Assembly: GCA_023238725.1 (NCBI GenBank)
Contig: CM041540.1
Coordinates: forward strand, 6,963,501-7,027,500
DNA length: 64,000 bases
Reading direction: 5' to 3'
Source: Scortum barcoo
Taxonomy: Eukaryota; Chordata; Actinopteri; Centrarchiformes; Terapontidae
Both the position numbers and the translations under genes were made by a program. How positions within the stretch are numbered: position 1 is the first letter of the stretch; each line of letters begins with the position of its first letter. The notes below the pieces were generated by a model that was not told where the DNA came from, did not search any database, and worked only from the letters and a program-made list of their open reading frames with translations. Shown here piece after piece: positions 60,166 through 64,000 of the stretch.

Positions 60166-61777
60166 CTGCAGAGGGAGAGGGAGAGAAACGGATGAAAGGG
60201 AGATAAACAGAGGCAAGAAGATAAAGAGGTGCGGAGAGAGATTGTTGATTATCTCCAGTGAGCCACTTCATGGAAAAACAAATCTGATTTATTATTCATC
60301 TCATTTCACACATCCCAAAACCAAAATCACTGTAGCACAATTTTGGTTTGAGAGTTTTCTGGAGCCACTGAGTTGGAATTTGTCCTCTGGTAAAGTCACT
60401 GGAGATCACTCTTTGTGTTGTGTTAATTAGAGCTCATCTTCATGCTGTGAATTATACAGCAAAACCCCAAAAGAACGTTTTAGTAAGGGCCAACATGAGG
60501 AAAACGTATGTCTTTTGTCACACTGCACGGTATAATCTTTGATTTTCATTTGATAAAAATACATTGGCCTATTGATTGTTTTTGTAAGACGAGTGAGTTT
60601 GGTTTTTTGTAAACTGGAACAGCGGGTAGGCTAATGAAAAACAATTAGGCAGATTTATTATTTTCATTAAATGTCCAGGACAGTTGAATCCAGGTAAAGG
60701 CATCGTCCCTTTCTGGTTTTCCTTTTTAGTATACCTCATGCCCTTAATTGATTTATACACTAATTATCATGTCTTCCCTTGCATCACTCTGTTTGGTACA
60801 TAAGTTACAGAGGACTCTAAAGACTTGAGACAAATGAGATGTAGATTGGTCGGCTGCTAAATTGGCTGCATGTCTCTGAGCGGGCTGAGAGGCGATGTGG
60901 ATGAGCTATGATTGCCTGCCGGCCATGTTAGAGGCATCACAAGCACATTTGATCATATCTGTATTCTGTAGCCATGCAGAGCCAAGAGAAAAGTTTGCCT
61001 GACTAATATTAAACTGCTTTGGACACACAAGAGACACTCTTGCCTGAGGAAGAGCTCTGAACTCAAAATGTTCTGACTATCTGCAAATAATATTTGTGCT
61101 GTTATGCATAACAGAGGCTCAAATAAACACTGTTCTACACGCAAATGGCTTATAATTATCTTAAAATTGTTTCTCACAGTGCCACATTTTCCCCCACCTG
61201 AGGTGGATTAGATTGTCTTACACGTAGGCAGGGGAACCAGTACCTCATAGGAATAATTGACTCCTTGGTGTGAAATTATTAGCCAGGTCTAAAATGCTTT
61301 AAACTGAATAATATTTGTGCAGAGACAGCAACCCAAACTCGTAACACATTCACATATAAAAACACTTTTTTTTTTTTGTTTCTGTCCAAGTTGGACACAC
61401 TGGGCATCTGTCACTCAAATATTCATCTGGATGGAAAAAAAATGAGCTGATGTGTGAAATTACTAAAACATCCCATTAAAGACTTAATGAACTGAGTAAA
61501 CAGTTATTGATTTCTCTTAACATTCAGCTCATTTATTCCATACTGATTTATTTCCTGTTTGTGTGTTGCCCTCCTTTAGACCTTATTGATTTTTTTTTTT
61601 TTTTTTTTTTTTTACACCATATAGTTTTAAATTAGTCAGGCTGCAGCAAAAGCAGACGTCAGCGTTGCTATTCTGCCTATTTTCTGTCACCTCTGTCACT
61701 CACGGTCATGTTCAAAAGCCTGACCTTTCATGTGTTATTTACAGTAGGCGTCGCAGGAGATGAGCTGTAAGTGTCAC
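60166..61777 (-). other. anks1b: anks1b intron (1.6 kb)
   Basis: Non-coding, AT-rich, with a T24 run on the + strand at 61590-61613. Acceptor ctctgcag in the sense direction at its low-coordinate end. No repeat family was recognised and no domain-bearing ORF is present. Confidence 0.85.
61590..61613. repeat. T24 homopolymer (A24 in the anks1b sense strand)
   Basis: Twenty-four consecutive T on the + strand. It might be the A-tail of a degenerate retroposed sequence lying to its right, but no element body is recognised. Confidence 0.9.
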
Positions 61778-61864
61778 CTTATTTGTGGCGTCTATGAACT
61801 TCACTCCTTTGTAGGACACGGAGAGCACGATGGTGGGCACCTTCTTCATCTGTTCTGTCGACTT
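61778..61864 (-). CDS. anks1b: anks1b coding exon (PTB domain)
   Basis: An 87-bp, 29-codon phase-0 exon on the - strand with acceptor gctccaag and donor gtgaca. The peptide reads KSTEQMKKVPTIVLSVSYKG and then VKFIDATNK. The V-S-x-x-G-V-x-F-x-D segment is the classical PTB/PID beta-strand pair. Human ANKS1B has the same segment with only conservative changes. The acceptor is weak: the AG is preceded by cca and the pyrimidine tract is broken, which could matter for alternative splicing. Confidence 0.97.
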
Positions 61865-63588
61865 CTTGGAGCGCACAAAATAAAACAAAAAGGAGAAGGG
61901 GGAGAAAAAAAAGGAGGCAGAAATCAGTTTCAGTATTGAACTTTAAAGACTCCACAGTTGAAAATTATAATTATCCTGGATTAATGACTTTGATTGGAAG
62001 AGATCTCCACTGAATTAATTTACAAGAATTAATCCATGTCTGGGAAGCTGTCCCGCATGTGAGGAAAACAACGAGAATGGAAACAGAACCTGAAAAAATA
62101 AAGAAAGGTAAATGAGTTAATCGAACCGCCTTCTGATGACTTCTTCTTTGATTACCAGAGTCAATTCAAACCATCTCCAAAGGTCAAGGGTTGTCAGGCG
62201 CCTCATAAACAAACAACCGCTTCTGAATTACATTTCTAAACCCAATCGACTGCAGAGCTGCAAATCCAATAAGTCTATCAGCCTTTAAGCCATATCAGGC
62301 CCCTACTGTATATTTCTCCTCCTTTCTTTTAATTACATATCGGTACTTAAGCGTATCTCAATTACCTATATTTAAACTCATTACGCGGTGAGGTGCTGTG
62401 GAGATTTGTGTGATTTACAGCGAATGTCAGCATCACCTCTCTGAGCTGTCACTCTACCTGCCAAACGTTTTAACATATTCAAGTAAAATCAATGTGAGAT
62501 GAGTCCCTCTCCTTTCTCTGTATCACATCTCATCTTTCATCACTTGTCATCTCCTCCTCTCAGTATTCATATTTCTATCATGCCGGCCTTCCTTTCTCCC
62601 CCTTGTCGAAATCTACTCGCTGCTATCCTTTCCTTATCTGCTCCTTTTCTTTGTTCTGCTCCTTCCCTCCCTGCGTGTCGCTGCTGCAGTTCGGCCTTGT
62701 CAGGATCAGGTAGGTGCTGAAAGGCTGACAAAGGGAGCGCTGCCTGGCTTCGCTGGCAGATACCCAGCTAGAGGGCTGCGAAGTTCGGATTTAAACATCC
62801 ACATCTGCTTCAAGAGTGGAGGGACGGTGGGACAGATGAAAGGAGGGATGCTGGGAACATGGGCGAATCGTTGAAGGGTGAATCGTTGAAGGACGAAGGT
62901 ACGTTCACATGGAAATAAGTCTGATATATATGATATGCATCTCGTTGCGCTTAATTACGACCCTAGTGTGCAGCACAGGTGTGTCAAACTAAAGAAGCGG
63001 AGAAGTAGAAGAAAGAAAGATACAAATATGCTCTTATGTGGCAACATAAATATAGAGACAGAAGAAAAGAGGGAGGAGGGGAGAGGAAGAGAAAGCCTTG
63101 CTCATGAATATTAAACTTCATCTTCACCCTGCAGCAGCTCAGGATGAGAGAGAGAGAGAGAGAAGACATGATCGCAGGAGGCAGGAGACATAACAGCAGC
63201 GAGAAAAAGAGGAGGAAGAGAGTGAGCAGCAGAACGACACAAAGTGAGAGGAAGAGAGAAAGTGGTTTGAGGTAAAAGAGGGGTCACAGGGCATCGAGCC
63301 ACCCAGGCAAGGATATTAAAAATAAATCCCTCAATATACTTAATCCAGTCATGATATTTTAAGTTTGTTTAAGTTCCAGTGTGAGTGTGCGGGCACTCAG
63401 ACGATGAGACTATGTCCCAGATTTAAAGGTCCATTAAGGGTTTTTTTTGAGAAAACATTTATATATGAATGCCATGTGCATTCATGTTCAGTTTATAACA
63501 GCTTGGGTTTCTGTGGCTTCTTTTTAGCAATGTCGTTGTGTTCCCAGAAGCAATGCAATGATGTTAAGTGTGTCAGGCTGTGCTTTAC
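61865..63588 (-). other. anks1b: anks1b intron (1.7 kb)
   Basis: Non-coding. The + strand is purine-rich at 62990-63260 and pyrimidine-rich at 62495-62690. As I recall it, human ANKS1B has four residues (ANCQ) between the flanking coding segments in some isoforms. I looked for a matching 12-base microexon with splice sites on the - strand here and did not find a convincing one. Confidence 0.8.
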
Positions 63589-63660
63589 CCTCATTTTGGC
63601 ACAAGCGTCTTGTGTGGACTCCGTCCCTCTCAGCTCCTTCACCAGCATGGAGCCCAAGTA
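63589..63660 (-). CDS. anks1b: anks1b coding exon (start of PTB domain)
   Basis: A 72-bp, 24-codon phase-0 exon on the - strand with acceptor ttccacag and donor gtaaag. The peptide reads YLGSMLVKELRGTESTQDAC and then AKMR. This is the first PTB strand and the following helix (the Y-L-G-S motif is characteristic of PTB domains such as those of ANKS1, Numb and Dab). It matches human ANKS1B with L/I and I/V changes only. The upstream exon carrying the domain start, the two SAM domains and the ankyrin repeats lies beyond the right edge of the window. Confidence 0.97.
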
Positions 63661-64000
63661 CTGTGGAAAAGACACAAATATGCTTAGGACTGGTTATGTC
63701 TGCACACAAATCTTTGTAAGCATATTAATCTCCTAATCTCTGTTAAACACTGTGGCAACTCTGTGTTTATGAACCAAGCATTGTTCAACTTTATGTCTCA
63801 AATTTTGGAAGCTTGAACCAGGAAATTGGCATTTTTGGCTTGTTGCAGTTTGTTGAAGAGGTTGAAATAAGAGGGCTTTGAATGACCTGTAGCAGATTAA
63901 CTAGAGCTGGGAATATGTTGCCCCTTAGATGAGGATGTAACCGACCAACGCTCAGTTCTGCAAACAAATTCAAACACATGAGCGAGAAAGTCCAGCAGCA
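63661..64000 (-). other. anks1b: anks1b intron, partial
   Basis: Non-coding sequence upstream (in the sense direction) of the PTB-start exon, ending at ttccacag. Small frames here have no recognisable content. The rest lies outside the window. Confidence 0.8.

Noticed and set aside
1..64000. CRISPR arrays, bacterial operons, prophage or large autonomous transposons
   Set aside because: No spaced direct repeats, no reverse transcriptase, transposase or integrase motifs in any long frame; the gene structure is eukaryotic throughout.

Overview
The window is vertebrate nuclear DNA, most probably from a percomorph (spiny-rayed) teleost. The coding sequence is split into short exons with GT/AG borders and long introns. 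Long (CA)n/(TG)n microsatellites are everywhere, and several short interspersed repeats are of types I recognise from perch-like fish genomes. No bacterial-type operons, CRISPR arrays, phage genes or long transposon ORFs are visible. The longest ORFs that do not overlap an exon are low-complexity or chance frames.

Two genes are identifiable, and both run off the window. On the + strand, positions 839-30234 hold the last eight coding exons of apaf1 (apoptotic protease activating factor 1). They encode the C-terminal WD40 blades of the cytochrome-c-sensing propeller. Every exon is phase 0 and carries about one blade, starting at an L/V/M/W-W junction. The last intron (11606-30087) is very long, about 18.5 kb, and holds repeats, palindromes and two cryptic-exon candidates. 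On the - strand, positions 63660 down to 54299 hold the last five coding exons of anks1b (AIDA-1). They encode the central and C-terminal part of the PTB/PID domain and the C-terminal tail ending in KYETTIF. The two genes face each other tail to tail, as APAF1 and ANKS1B do at human 12q23.1.

Between them, about 24 kb (30235-54298) has no recognisable protein gene. It contains a probable apaf1 3' UTR with AATAAA signals just after 30234, a probable long anks1b 3' UTR (about 51755-54298), a tRNA-derived SINE at 39629-39736, several degenerate interspersed repeats, a 93-bp TG microsatellite, a diverged direct duplication (32640-32870 and 35255-35485) and a small CpG-dense patch at 45690-45905.

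The two genes do not share a pathway. APAF1 assembles the apoptosome and ANKS1B is a neuronal/postsynaptic scaffold; they are simply conserved neighbours. I found no clearly novel system. The best leads are small: candidate microexons in both genes, three palindromic/hairpin elements in the long apaf1 intron, the diverged duplicated block and the isolated CpG patch. I had no database access, so all family and repeat names rest on recognition of the sequence.
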